Shown: positions 1 through 7,897, counted from the first letter of the stretch. The stretch is 64,000 bases of DNA from Actinomadura alba (GCF_014323705.1 NZ_JABVEC010000002.1:1-64000); one strand, 5' to 3'. Numbers and translations are program-made. Notes: generated by a model not told the origin, from the sequence alone.

Positions 1-278
1 GACGCCACCCGGAGCCGCCGTTTGTCGGTGGTCGCGGGATATTCGCGGGATGGAATCGCGGACGTTTCCGCAGGTCGCCCCCTGAAACGGCGACGGGCCC
101 GGGACGGAACCCGGAGCCCTCGTACCGTACCCGTGCGTGCCAACTCGTCGAGCGCCTCGTCGATGCGCCGGTTCACCGTGGTGTCCTGGCCGTTGACGCA
201 CTTGGCGTAGACCCGCAGGAGGACAGCGATGCTGTGGCCGGCGAGCCGACCGCGTACTGAAGGCGTGGGCGGAAGTAC
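1..278 (-). pseudogene. Remnant of tyrosine recombinase (phage-type integrase) C-terminus
   Basis: Read on the minus strand, one frame gives AGHSIAVLLRVYAKC followed by a segment ending NRRIDEALDEL. This is the conserved end of actinobacterial tyrosine recombinases: the box with the second catalytic His (GHS) and the nucleophile Tyr (RVYAKC). An in-frame stop (plus-strand TTA at 279-281) lies only a few codons before it, so the upstream catalytic domain is missing. The frame stays open to the window edge, past the usual end of the family. It is a decayed relic of an integrated element and is inactive as seen. A second, shorter copy of its tail lies at about 1271-1310. Confidence 0.7.
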
Positions 279-357
279 TTAAGCACGACAGATTCCCCGT
301 CGTTCCCGCCTCCGTAATTTGGTGGTCACAAGAGAGCACGACCACTGAGGAAGAGAC

Positions 358-726
358 ATGAGTGACATGAACGAGTTGGTCCAGCGCTACCTCGGCGCGT
401 GGAGCGAGACCGACGCCACCGTGCGGCAGGCCGTTCTGGCGGAGGTCTTCGCCGAGGACGCGGTGTACATCGACCCACTGGTCTCCGTTCAGGGCAGGGA
501 CGGGCTCGACGCCACCATCGCGGCGGTTCAGGGGCAGTTCGGCGGGCTGGTCTTCAGCCTCGGCGGCGGCGTGGACGCCCACCATGACATCGCGCGGTTC
601 ACCTGGCACCTGGGGCCTGAGGGCGGCGAGCCGGTCGTCATCGGCTTCGACGTCGCGGTGATCGGTGACGACGGCCGGATCAGCCAGGTGCTCGGCTTTC
701 TCGACAAGGTGCCGGCCGGAGTCTGA
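358..726 (+). CDS. SnoaL-like / NTF2-fold small protein
   Basis: A 122-residue protein beginning with ATG behind a GAGGAAGAG ribosome binding site. The N-terminal helix region (LVQRYLGAWSETD), the segment with FAEDAVYIDP, and the alternating strands up to the C-terminal FLDKVP match the SnoaL-like/nuclear transport factor 2 fold, a cone-shaped barrel used by small isomerases, hydrolases and binding proteins. The length is normal for the family. No catalytic identity can be read from sequence. It is followed after 60-75 bases by a DUF1330 gene on the same strand, and the pair lies between two integrase relics, so it may have arrived with or been captured by a mobile element. Confidence 0.75.
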   Translation: MSDMNELVQRYLGAWSETDATVRQAVLAEVFAEDAVYIDPLVSVQGRDGLDATIAAVQGQFGGLVFSLGGGVDAHHDIARFTWHLGPEGGEPVVIGFDVAVIGDDGRISQVLGFLDKVPAGV

Positions 727-800
727 ACACCTCGGGCCGGACCGCTGGGCCGGTCCGCCCCGGTCGTCCATGAAACCAAGGAGGAACCATAACCGCCTAT

Positions 801-1130
801 GTGATCGCGCATCTTCGTGACCCGGAGGAGCTCCACCCGGAGGTGCTGGAGTACATGGAGAGGATCCAGGCGACGCTGGACCCGTTCTCCGGCCGCTTCA
901 TCGTCCACGGGGGAGCGGTGGATGTCCGCGAGGGCCGGTGGCCCGGGAGCGTCGTCATGCTCGAGTTCCCGTCGGGGGAGAACGCGCGGGGCTGGTACGA
1001 GTCGGCCGCCTACCAGGCGATCCTGCCGCTGCGAGCGGACCATCTGGAGGGCGAGGTGATCCTCGTCGAAGGTGTCGGATCCGACCATGATTCGGCCGCG
1101 ATGGCCGCCGAGCTCAGGAAGGGGCTCTGA
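801..1130 (+). CDS. DUF1330 family protein (start uncertain)
   Basis: The product (109 residues from GTG 801) is a DUF1330-type ferredoxin-like small protein, recognisable from YVIAHLRDPEELHPE, the FIVHGGAVDV segment and WPGSVVMLEFPS. Family members normally start MTAYVIA. Here the codons before GTG 801 are ATA-ACC-GCC-TAT, so the expected initiator Met at 789 has become ATA. The strong AAGGAGG site (778-784) is spaced correctly for 789 but is far (about 16 bases) from GTG 801. Either AUA initiation, the GTG, or loss of expression follows. The stop overlaps the next ATG (TGATG). Function is unknown; such proteins are often stress-linked monomeric or dimeric folds. Confidence 0.7.
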   Translation: MIAHLRDPEELHPEVLEYMERIQATLDPFSGRFIVHGGAVDVREGRWPGSVVMLEFPSGENARGWYESAAYQAILPLRADHLEGEVILVEGVGSDHDSAAMAAELRKGL

Positions 1131-1204
1131 TGTTCTTCACCGCCCAGGACGGAATGCGTCTCGACTCCGAGGATTACCGTAAGGGCGCGCCCATCAGAAA
1201 GTAG
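1130..1204 (+). pseudogene. N-terminal stub of alpha/beta hydrolase
   Basis: The frame starts at the ATG overlapping the DUF1330 stop (TGATG) and encodes 24 residues beginning MFFTAQDGMRL and ending RKGAPI before a TAG. This is the typical first strand pair of chloroperoxidase-like alpha/beta hydrolases (FFT.DG..L...D.G.G.PI), which normally continue for about 270 residues. The rest is absent. The sequence then changes abruptly into the integrase-tail relic, so the gene was cut by recombination at about 1190-1205. Confidence 0.55.
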
Positions 1205-1548
1205 GACTCACCCAGCAGCCGACCAGGTCGACCGCGAAACGGCGAAGGGCCCCAGGTCGGAAGCCGGGGCCCTCGTACCGTACCCGTGTCTACTCGTCGA
1301 GCGCCTCATGCCGGCTCGACGCTGACGGCTACCGACCCCTGCGCATGGCCCCGGCGGCGGACACCGGCCCGGGCGGGCCGGTCGCCCTACCCAGAACCGA
1401 GGCATTGCCCCGCCGCAGCACCGCAGCACGCCCGCCACGTCCGGAAGGTCGACCACCGTGCTCGGCCCGGACGGCCGCCCCGCACGGGGTGACCGGCCTG
1501 CTCATCGGCCGCACTGACCACGGTCTGGATCCCGGTACGGGTCGCCGG
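1205..1548. other. Gene-free stretch with second integrase-tail relic
   Basis: No convincing gene is present. Bases 1271-1288 repeat exactly the 18 bases at 118-135 in the first integrase relic. The following bases on the minus strand read EALDE and then a stop, matching the EALDE of the first relic. This is therefore a second, shorter copy of the recombinase tail in the same orientation. The remainder (1320-1548) is GC-rich sequence with no recognisable protein or RNA. Confidence 0.5.
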
Positions 1549-2592
1549 TCAGCCGCGTGTGTCGAGCGGGACGTGCAGCGAGAGGTGCGAGGACAGGGCG
1601 CGGAGGAAGTCCGGGGCGTCGAAGACCGCGCCCGCGGAGGCGACGCCGGTGGTCCTGGTCCGGCCGGTGAGGATGCGGTCGACGGCCTCCACCGCGAGTG
1701 GCGCGCTGATGGCGTAGATGTCCTGACCGGCGGCGACCACGCGGCGTTCCGTGCCGCCGGAGCGGACGAGGACGTCGACGACGAAGGTCTGCGCGGAGCG
1801 GCCGCGCTCGTCGACGGCGGTCGGTGCCGAGGCGTCAGGAGCGGACAGGTCCGCGGCCGCCTTGGCGGTCATGTAGGTGCGCACCTCCGGGACGGCCAGG
1901 TGGCTGGGAACAGTGACGACGTCGGCCATGCTGAACTCTCCGATGACGCTCTGGGGGCCGAGCGGAGGCGGGAAAGGCCACTCCAGGGTCGGCAGAGCGT
2001 CGTCGTGGTACTCCAGCCGTCCGCCGGTGTAGCGGACACGGCGGCCACCCCGTCGCTGCCCCGAGACCGCGCCCGCAGCGAGCGTTCCGGCGGTGGGGTG
2101 CCAACTGCTCAGGCCGTAGGCGATGTGCGCCTCGTCCGCCGCCGTCCAGTCGCCCATCGCGGTGGTGACCAACAGGTCGCCGAGGCCGCCGTAGAAGGCC
2201 ATCGCCGGGACCACCACGGTGCCCGCGGCGCGGGCGCGCTCCGCGAAGTGCGCGAACGTGTCAAGGTTCGCCTCGATCTCGGCCGCCACGTCGACGTACG
2301 GGATGCCGGCGCGCAGCGCCGCCTCGACCAGCGGAGCGGCGGTCGTGGCGAAGGGCCCGGCGCAGTTGATCACGGCGGCCGCGCCGTTCAGCGCGCGGTC
2401 GAGCGAGGCTGGATCGTCGACCGACGCCTGCCGCGCCTCGAGCCCCGGTTGGGCCTGCGCCAGCGCCAGCAGCTTGTCCTGATCGCGGCCGAGGAGCAGC
2501 GGGACGTATCCGCGCTCGCGCAACTCCGCGACCACGAACCGCCCGGTGTGCCCGTAGGCGCCGAATACCGCCACGTTCCGACCCGATCCCAT
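1549..2592 (-). CDS. Saccharopine dehydrogenase-like NAD(P)-binding protein (trans-acting enoyl reductase type)
   Basis: A 347-residue Rossmann-fold protein. I chose the ATG at 2592 because it puts the dinucleotide motif GAYGHTGRFV at residue 8-17, where this family has it; longer upstream reading would overlap the divergent promoter. Downstream segments such as VINCAGPFATTAAPLVEAALRAG and YVDVAAEIEAN are typical of saccharopine-dehydrogenase NADP-binding domain proteins, which include trans-acting enoyl reductases and uncharacterised oxidoreductases. True lysine-pathway activity is unlikely given this subfamily and the context. It is divergent from an AraC/GlxA regulator with about 100 bases between start codons, so the regulator may control it. 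Confidence 0.75.
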   Translation of the reverse strand: MGSGRNVAVFGAYGHTGRFVVAELRERGYVPLLLGRDQDKLLALAQAQPGLEARQASVDDPASLDRALNGAAAVINCAGPFATTAAPLVEAALRAGIPYVDVAAEIEANLDTFAHFAERARAAGTVVVPAMAFYGGLGDLLVTTAMGDWTAADEAHIAYGLSSWHPTAGTLAAGAVSGQRRGGRRVRYTGGRLEYHDDALPTLEWPFPPPLGPQSVIGEFSMADVVTVPSHLAVPEVRTYMTAKAAADLSAPDASAPTAVDERGRSAQTFVVDVLVRSGGTERRVVAAGQDIYAISAPLAVEAVDRILTGRTRTTGVASAGAVFDAPDFLRALSSHLSLHVPLDTRG

Positions 2593-2693
2593 GCCTGCTC
2601 CCCCGTGCTCGAAGTGATCCACTGCGGAAATCCTGTCCTCGTTGGCCCGTCGGTGCCAGTGTCCGGAACGACACGACCCGTACAATTCCCGAC

Positions 2694-3641
2694 ATGAGCT
2701 CCTTCCCGCGCTCCGTCGCGGTCGCCGCTACCGACGGGATGCTGCACTTCGAGTTGGCTCTGGCCTACGAGGTCTTCGGCTCCGCCCCGGCCGTCCTGCC
2801 AGTCCCCTGGTACGACGTCAGGGTGTGCGGCACGCACGCGGTCCGGGTCGGCCGGTTCCTGCTGGAGCCCGACTGCGGGCTCGACCGGCTGGCGCACGCC
2901 GAAACCGTGATCGTCCCCGCCTTGGCGGACGTCGACGAGGCCCCGCCGGCCGACCTGGTCGAGGCGGTGCGCGCGGCCCACGAGTCAGGCGCGCGGGTGG
3001 TCTCCCTGTGCACGGGCGTGTTCGTGCTCGCCGCCGCCGGCCTGCTGGACGGGCTGCGCGCGACCACGCACTGGGCCCACACCGAGCAACTGGCCGCGCG
3101 CCATCCCCGGGTGAAGGTCGACCCGGACGTGCTCTACGTCGACAACGGCAGCGTGCTCACGTCTGCGGGCAAGGCCGCAGCGATGGACCTGTGCCTGCAT
3201 CTGGTCCGCCGCGACCACGGCTCGGCGATCGCCAACGTGGTCGCCCGCCGCCTGGTCGTGCCGCCCCACCGGGCCGGTGGCCAGGCCCAGTTCGTCACCA
3301 CACCGGTGCCCGCCCAGGACGGCCATCCCCTGGCTGAGCTGCTCCCCTGGGTGATGCGGCGGCTGGACCAGCCGCTCACCGTGGAGGACCTGGCCCGCCA
3401 GGCGGACATGAGCTCGCGCCACCTGTCCCGCCACTTCCGCTCGGTAACCGGCACCACCCCGCTGCAGTGGCTGCTGACGCAGCGGATCCGCCGCGCGCAG
3501 GAGCTGCTGGAGACCACGAACGACAGCGTCGACACCATCGCCTCGGCCGCGGGCATGGGCACGGCGACGACACTGCGCCGCCACTTCCACCGCACGATCG
3601 GCGTACCGCCGGACGCCTACCGCCGGACGTTCCGGGCGTGA
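2694..3641 (+). CDS. GlxA-type AraC regulator (DJ-1/PfpI domain plus AraC helix-turn-helix)
   Basis: A 315-residue two-domain regulator. Residues ~8-180 form a DJ-1/PfpI-like domain with the nucleophile-elbow cysteine near position 106 (SLCTGVF) and the GLLDG segment. Residues ~220-312 form the double AraC/XylS DNA-binding domain (TVEDLARQADMSSRHLSRHF and the terminal GVPPDAYRR). Regulators of this architecture usually control an adjacent catabolic or detoxification gene in response to an unknown ligand. The divergent oxidoreductase at 1549-2592 is the obvious target. The stop overlaps the start of a small downstream frame (GTGA). Confidence 0.9.
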   Translation: MSSFPRSVAVAATDGMLHFELALAYEVFGSAPAVLPVPWYDVRVCGTHAVRVGRFLLEPDCGLDRLAHAETVIVPALADVDEAPPADLVEAVRAAHESGARVVSLCTGVFVLAAAGLLDGLRATTHWAHTEQLAARHPRVKVDPDVLYVDNGSVLTSAGKAAAMDLCLHLVRRDHGSAIANVVARRLVVPPHRAGGQAQFVTTPVPAQDGHPLAELLPWVMRRLDQPLTVEDLARQADMSSRHLSRHFRSVTGTTPLQWLLTQRIRRAQELLETTNDSVDTIASAAGMGTATTLRRHFHRTIGVPPDAYRRTFRA

Positions 3642-3796
3642 GCAAGGGCGACCCGGAACTGGCCCGCGTTGAGGTCGCGCCGTTCCTCAAGGCCGCCGAG
3701 AACGCCTTCCCTCGCTGGGTGCGAGCCCAGACCTACATCCGCAACACGGTGGTCTTCGCCGGCTCCGCCATCGCCCTGGTCGCAGTCTCCTTCTGA
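3638..3796 (+). CDS. Possible 52-residue membrane protein, coupled to the AraC gene
   Basis: A short frame starting with GTG that overlaps the stop of the preceding regulator by four bases (GTGA), the usual sign of translational coupling. The predicted peptide has a charged N-terminal half (GDPELARVEVAPFLKAAENAF) and one hydrophobic C-terminal helix (VVFAGSAIALVAVSF). It ends just before a strong hairpin terminator, so it lies inside the transcript. I know no family for it. It could equally be chance coding at the 3' end of the regulator gene. Confidence 0.35.
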   Translation: MSKGDPELARVEVAPFLKAAENAFPRWVRAQTYIRNTVVFAGSAIALVAVSF

Positions 3797-3809
3797 CAAC
3801 CCCTCCTGA

Positions 3810-3856
3810 TGACCAGGGCCTTCGCAGCGATGCCGTCGCCGCGAAGGCCCTGGTCA
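3810..3856 (+). terminator. Perfect hairpin terminator after the AraC gene
   Basis: Arms at 3810-3825 and 3841-3856 are exact reverse complements over 16 bases (left arm TGACCAGGGCCTTCGC) with a 15-base loop. No T-run follows, as is common in actinomycetes. Confidence 0.7.
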
Positions 3857-4142
3857 CGTGGCGGTCTCGATCCGATCGTTCCTGGCATCATCGCCGCGCT
3901 GCGCCCGTGATATGCGCGGTCCTCGTCGTAGCCGGATCCCCGGTGAACGAGCCGGGCGACGACGTGGCGTTGCACGGCATTGAACGGAGCCCTGCGCAGG
4001 TCAGCGGAGGAGCAAGCCGGGAGTCCGTGGCGCACTGTAAATCCGCCGGCTCAGCGCCAGCCTGCCCGGCTCGGGCTTGGCGCACCCACAACCGCAGCGT
4101 CTCCCGGTTGACGCCCAGTCACATCGTCGTCCAGGGGAGTGT
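3857..4142. other. Gene-free stretch
   Basis: I see no gene, RNA or repeat in these 286 bases. It ends at the transposase scrap that starts at 4143, and it may include further unrecognisable transposon debris. Confidence 0.4.
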
Positions 4143-4227
4143 CAGTACTGCGAGAACCCCGACTGCCCCAAGACGACGTTCGTCAAGCAAGGTCGCGGGG
4201 CTGACGGTCCGCTACCAGCGGCGCACT
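4143..4227 (+). pseudogene. ISL3-family transposase scrap
   Basis: The first part reads QYCENPDCPKTTFVKQ, the zinc-finger motif (C..PDCP..TF) near the N-terminus of ISL3-family transposases. After a one-base frameshift the next frame continues VAGLTVRYQRRT, which is exactly what follows the finger in this family (QVPGLT.RY.RRT). Both halves are on the plus strand and adjacent, so this is a single frameshifted relic of about 85 bases. Its right edge runs directly into the AraC-tail relic. Confidence 0.6.
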
Positions 4228-4345
4228 TCCGCGCCTACGGACGCCAGGCGACGGGCGCTGCAGCGGAATGCCGTCGTGTGGCGAAACAGGTGACCAGACC
4301 GGTCAGGAATCGAGAAGCGCACGTCACGGAGCCGCGCATAGCCTC
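4228..4345 (+). pseudogene. AraC-regulator tail relic (copy 1 of AraC-VOC repeat)
   Basis: The frame reads AYGRQATGAAA...VAKQVTRPVRNREAHVTEP, which aligns with the C-terminus of the intact AraC gene at 5147-5611 (AYRRQTTGAAA...VAKQVTRPIRGREARVAEP). DNA identity is high over about 115 bases and continues to just before the start codon of the following VOC gene. The AraC DNA-binding part is missing and is replaced on its 5' side by the ISL3 scrap. The first VOC gene therefore once had its own AraC partner, destroyed by insertion or deletion. Confidence 0.65.
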
Positions 4346-4351
4346 ATCGCC

Positions 4352-4978
4352 ATGATTTCCATCAAATCCGTCACCCTTGAGGCGGCCGACCCCACGGCCG
4401 CCAACCGCTTTTACACGACCGCTTTCGGGTTGGGCACTCAGGTGCGCCTGCGGGCCTCGGAGGCACCGACGACCGGCTTCCGCGGGTTCACGATGTCGCT
4501 CACGGTGTCCCAGCCCGCCACCGTCAAGGGCCTCATCGACGCCGCCCTCGACGCCGGCGCCTCGCTCCTGAAGCCGGTCGCGAAGTCGTTCTGGGGCTAC
4601 GGCGGGGTCGTACGAGCCCCGGACGGGACGATCTGGAAGGTCGCGACCTCGGCGAAGAAGGACACCGGCCCGGCCACCCGGCAGATCGACGAGATCGTGC
4701 TCCTGCTGGGAGTCGCGGACGTGGCCGCGAGCAAGCGGTTCTACGTTGACCGCGGCCTCGCCGTGGCGAAGAGCTTCGGCCGTAAGTATGTCGAGTTCGC
4801 CACTCCGTCGAGTCCCGTCAAGCTGGCGCTCTACGGGCGCCGGGCCCTTGCCAAGGACGCCGGCGTCTCTCCCGACGGCACCGGATCGCACCGGCTCATG
4901 ATTGGCAGCGATGTCGGGCCCTTCACCGACCCGGACGGGTTCGCGTGGGAGACCGCATCGGAGACCGCATCGCTTTGA
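4352..4978 (+). CDS. VOC (glyoxalase/bleomycin-resistance fold) family protein
   Basis: A 208-residue protein beginning MISIKSVTLEAADP at the ATG ending the repeat. It contains two halves of the VOC fold: an N-terminal module with ADPTAANRFY and VVRAPDGTIWKVA, and a second with VADVAASKRFYVDRGL and FTDPDGFAWE. VOC proteins bind a metal or a drug in paired beta-alpha-beta-beta-beta units. This one has no assigned substrate. It belongs to the AraC-linked VOC subgroup (the upstream AraC remnant shows this), which is widespread and uncharacterised in actinomycetes. It may now be constitutively expressed or silent, because its regulator is broken. Confidence 0.8.
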   Translation: MISIKSVTLEAADPTAANRFYTTAFGLGTQVRLRASEAPTTGFRGFTMSLTVSQPATVKGLIDAALDAGASLLKPVAKSFWGYGGVVRAPDGTIWKVATSAKKDTGPATRQIDEIVLLLGVADVAASKRFYVDRGLAVAKSFGRKYVEFATPSSPVKLALYGRRALAKDAGVSPDGTGSHRLMIGSDVGPFTDPDGFAWETASETASL

Positions 4979-5105
4979 GCCGGGTGGCGCGGCACAACCA
5001 CACCACAGCCTGACGCGCTCGCACCGGCTTCAGCCGACTGCGGGCCCGGCCACGACACCGGGCTCGGCACCGCAGCGGCTACCTCGGCAGGTAACCCGGC
5101 TGCTC

Positions 5106-5133
5106 GCGGACATCGATAAGCGGACATCGATAA
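5106..5133 (+). repeat. Tandem 14-mer just upstream of AraC gene (possible operator)
   Basis: The 14 bases GCGGACATCGATAA occur twice with no gap (5106-5119, 5120-5133), immediately before the AAAGGAG ribosome binding site of the AraC gene. AraC-family proteins typically bind direct repeats through their two helix-turn-helix motifs, so this could be an autoregulatory site. The spacing (14 bases) is shorter than the 21-base repeat typical of AraC-type sites, so this is only a suggestion. Confidence 0.4.
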
Positions 5134-5146
5134 AAGGAGTTCTCTC

Positions 5147-5611
<465 letters not shown>

Positions 5612-5616
5612 TTGTC

Positions 5617-6027
5617 ATGGGCATCACCATCCACACGAGCGTCCTCCCGCACGACGACCCGGACGCCTCCCTGGCCTTCTACCGCGACATTCTCGGCTTC
5701 GAGGTCCGGGGCGACGTCGGAAGCGGCAAGATGCGCTGGATCACGGTCGGCCCCGCCGACCAGCCCGGCACGTCCATCCTCTTGGCGCCGCCGGCCGCCG
5801 ACCCTGGGATCACCGACGACGAGCGCCGCACCATCGCCGAGATGATGGCCAAGGGCACCTACGGCTGGATTCTGCTGGCCACCGCCGACCTCAACGGCAC
5901 CTTCGACAAGGTGCAGGCCGGCGGAGCCGAGGTCGTCCAGGAGCCGACCGAGCAGCCTTACGGGGTTCGCGACTGCGCCTTCCGCGACCCTGCGGGCAAC
6001 ATGATCCGCATCCAGGAGCTGCGCTGA
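5617..6027 (+). CDS. VOC family protein (single module)
   Basis: A 136-residue glyoxalase-fold protein, MGITIHTSVLPHDDPDASLAFYRDIL..., with the typical module end FRDPAGNMIRIQEL. The internal segment with TDDERRTIAEMMAKGTYGWILLATADL is seen in VOC proteins annotated as glyoxalase or dioxygenase-like. The metal-ligand His of the first strand is replaceable here (H8 or H13), and the C-terminal ligand Glu is present (QEL), so metal binding is possible but not proven. It lies 5 bases behind the small AraC gene, is likely co-transcribed with it, and may be its target. Confidence 0.82.
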   Translation: MGITIHTSVLPHDDPDASLAFYRDILGFEVRGDVGSGKMRWITVGPADQPGTSILLAPPAADPGITDDERRTIAEMMAKGTYGWILLATADLNGTFDKVQAGGAEVVQEPTEQPYGVRDCAFRDPAGNMIRIQELR

Positions 6028-6162
6028 GCCGTCCGGTAATCGCAGACTCGACTCACAGCTGGGACGCGCGGTTCCCGCTGATGGTCGAGGCCTTCGAAGG
6101 GAACAAGGCCGAGACGACCACCGTAGAAGCCGGAACCAACCCCAGGAGGGAGGAGGGTTGCG

Positions 6163-6513
6163 ATGACCGCACAACCGCTGGAATACCGGACGGGCAGCGT
6201 GCCCATGCCGGACAAGAGTCTGCGTGCCATCCGGGCCGCCCTCGTTGTGCCGCAGGACCGTGAGGCGTTCGATGCCGGGCTTAAGGCCGTGCTGGACGAG
6301 GTCCGGGTGAGTTTGGATCTCGGCGTGCTGAACGATTTCGTGCACCGCTGGTGGATCACGGCCTGTGACTCGGTGAAAGATCCCGAGGGGCGCCGTCAGA
6401 TGCATGCCCTCGCCGAACAGATCCGCTCTGGGGAGACGGTCCCCCGGGGACGGTCATGGCGGGATATCCTCGCCGAGCGCGAGGTCTACCTGATCCGCGT
6501 GGCGTGGCTCTGA
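6163..6513 (+). CDS. DUF6247 family protein
   Basis: A 116-residue protein with an AGGAGGGAGGAGG purine-rich ribosome binding site. The pattern of an N-terminal leader, ...REAFDAGLKAVLDEVRVSLDL, a helix with NDFVHRWWITA, and SGETVPRGRSWRDILAE at the end fits the actinobacterial DUF6247 family. Members are often encoded next to small RelE/ParE-like toxins, and an antitoxin role has been suspected from context. No intact toxin follows here. A toxin-like fragment occurs 4 kb away at 10106-10264. The role is therefore uncertain. Confidence 0.7.
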   Translation: MTAQPLEYRTGSVPMPDKSLRAIRAALVVPQDREAFDAGLKAVLDEVRVSLDLGVLNDFVHRWWITACDSVKDPEGRRQMHALAEQIRSGETVPRGRSWRDILAEREVYLIRVAWL

Positions 6514-6849
6514 TCCATCATCCGGGACCCTGAGAACAGGCGCGGTCGGTCACGATGCCGCCTCGCGGTCCGATGAACAGGCGGCCATTGGGGCCGGCGG
6601 CGCTGGAACGCTGGGCACCGACTCCGAGATCCGGCGCGTGTGCGCGGCCGTGTTACGAGGCTGGGAGCTGCTGGTCTACGTACGACAAGCTGCTGCACTC
6701 GGGCCTGCACGCCGAAGACGCCCGAGACTTGGTGACCACTTCGGCGCCCTGGAAGGTGCCGAAATGGTCGCCCAGGTCCACCGCCGCGAAGAGCCTCTGT
6801 GGGCGGCGGTCGGTAGCTGGCGCTCGTACGAAACGACTCCGTCCGTGGC
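6514..6849. other. Gene-poor stretch with an unrecognised small frame
   Basis: A plus-strand frame from GTG 6638 to 6853 (71 residues, containing GALEGAEMVAQVHRREEPLWAAVGSW) has protein-like composition in its second half, but it has no ribosome binding site and no family I recognise. A frame shift near 6720 would extend the similarity-like character into ...HAEDARDLVTT. It is probably a decayed gene. Nothing else is visible. Confidence 0.3.
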
Positions 6850-7746
6850 CTAGCTGGAGATGTCCTTTCCGAGGAACTGGAGAACGCGCGCGTTGTACTC
6901 GGCGGGCTTCTCGGCCGGTACGAGATGACCGGCGCCTTCGATGAAGGCCGCTTCAGAGCCCTTGGAAAGCGAGGCTCCGATCGCGGCAAGGTCGGCCTCA
7001 TCCAAGACGACGCTCATGTCCTCGGTGCCATGGAGGTACAACGTCGGCTGGGTGGGAAGCTCGCCCCAGAGCGCGGCATGCTCGCTGTTCCATGCCGGCG
7101 TCCCCATGTGCTTCGGGCCGAAGTTCATCCGGTAGAGGTCGAGTGCCGCCCGTAGCCTGGCGGGTTCGCCGATGGCCTTCTTGGTCGCCTCAAAATCCTC
7201 GGTGACGTCGTAGGCGGGTGCGCTCCACTTCTCCTGCAGAACCTGACGCAGGTAGGCCATGTCGTCGGCGGCCACGATCTGCTCGGCCATGTCCATCTGG
7301 AAGAACCAGAAGTGGTTCAACCTTTCGATTCCCTTATAGGTGCTGGCGTAGCCGCCGAAGAACTCCAGTGGCGGAACGTCGCTGACCACCACCTTCGACC
7401 ATCGTTGTGGTGCCACGTTCGCCGCGGCCCAGGTGGTGGCGGCGCCCCAGTCGTGACCGATGATGACCGCGTCGCCGTCGCCGCCCAGTACCTCGTGCAG
7501 GCTGTTGGCGTCGGCGACGAGATCGGCGAGGAGCATGCTGCCGTCCGCGGGGAGTGCGGACGGCGCGAACCCTCGAATGTTCGGAGCAACAGCCCGGTAT
7601 CCGGCTGCGGCGAGCGCCGGCATCAGATGCCGGTAGGTCGCCTCGCCGGACTCAGGGAAGCCGTGCAGCAGCAGCGCCAGCGGCCCATCGCCCTCCTCGA
7701 CGTAGGCGAGGTCTATGCCGTTGGCAACAACGTGCCCGTGTTTCAT
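6850..7746 (-). CDS. Alpha/beta hydrolase, epoxide hydrolase type
   Basis: A 298-residue alpha/beta hydrolase. The oxyanion-hole motif HGFPES is at residues 28-33. The nucleophile is an aspartate at residue 99 within GHDWGA, as in epoxide hydrolases and haloalkane/haloacetate dehalogenases rather than a serine. The acid is in HGTEDMSV and the base is the histidine of GAGHLVPAEKP. The cap-domain region (residues ~130-215) contains many aromatic residues. The substrate cannot be told from sequence. It is divergent from an HxlR regulator across a 150-base spacer containing a palindrome, so it is probably redox- or electrophile-induced. Confidence 0.88.
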   Translation of the reverse strand: MKHGHVVANGIDLAYVEEGDGPLALLLHGFPESGEATYRHLMPALAAAGYRAVAPNIRGFAPSALPADGSMLLADLVADANSLHEVLGGDGDAVIIGHDWGAATTWAAANVAPQRWSKVVVSDVPPLEFFGGYASTYKGIERLNHFWFFQMDMAEQIVAADDMAYLRQVLQEKWSAPAYDVTEDFEATKKAIGEPARLRAALDLYRMNFGPKHMGTPAWNSEHAALWGELPTQPTLYLHGTEDMSVVLDEADLAAIGASLSKGSEAAFIEGAGHLVPAEKPAEYNARVLQFLGKDISS

Positions 7747-7846
7747 TGTGCGATCTCCTTGCAGGTCAGGCCGTTTGAGGTGGGCCCATGGATTCAGGCC
7801 CCGGCCGAAGCACCTCCGATGCTGCCCCCTTGCTTAATACTCCACA

Positions 7847-7871
7847 AGTACCTACTATTTTCTCAGGTACT
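7847..7871. promoter_or_regulatory. Palindrome in hydrolase/HxlR divergent promoter (likely HxlR operator)
   Basis: AGTACCT (7847-7853) and AGGTACT (7865-7871) are exact inverted repeats separated by an AT-rich 11-base spacer, giving a 25-base site. HxlR-type winged-helix dimers bind such sites between themselves and the gene they control. It lies 27 bases before the HxlR start codon. Confidence 0.6.
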
Positions 7872-7897
7872 GACCTATTGGTAAGTATGGGGGATCG

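Noticed and set aside
322..345. GTGGTC/GACCAC dyad upstream of the SnoaL-like gene as an operator
   Set aside because: Six-base arms with a 12-base spacer are expected by chance in such sequence, and no regulator is linked.
1345..2697. A 450-codon plus-strand frame opposite the saccharopine-dehydrogenase-like gene
   Set aside because: Shadow frame of the minus-strand gene, which has a NAD(P)-binding motif and a proper start.
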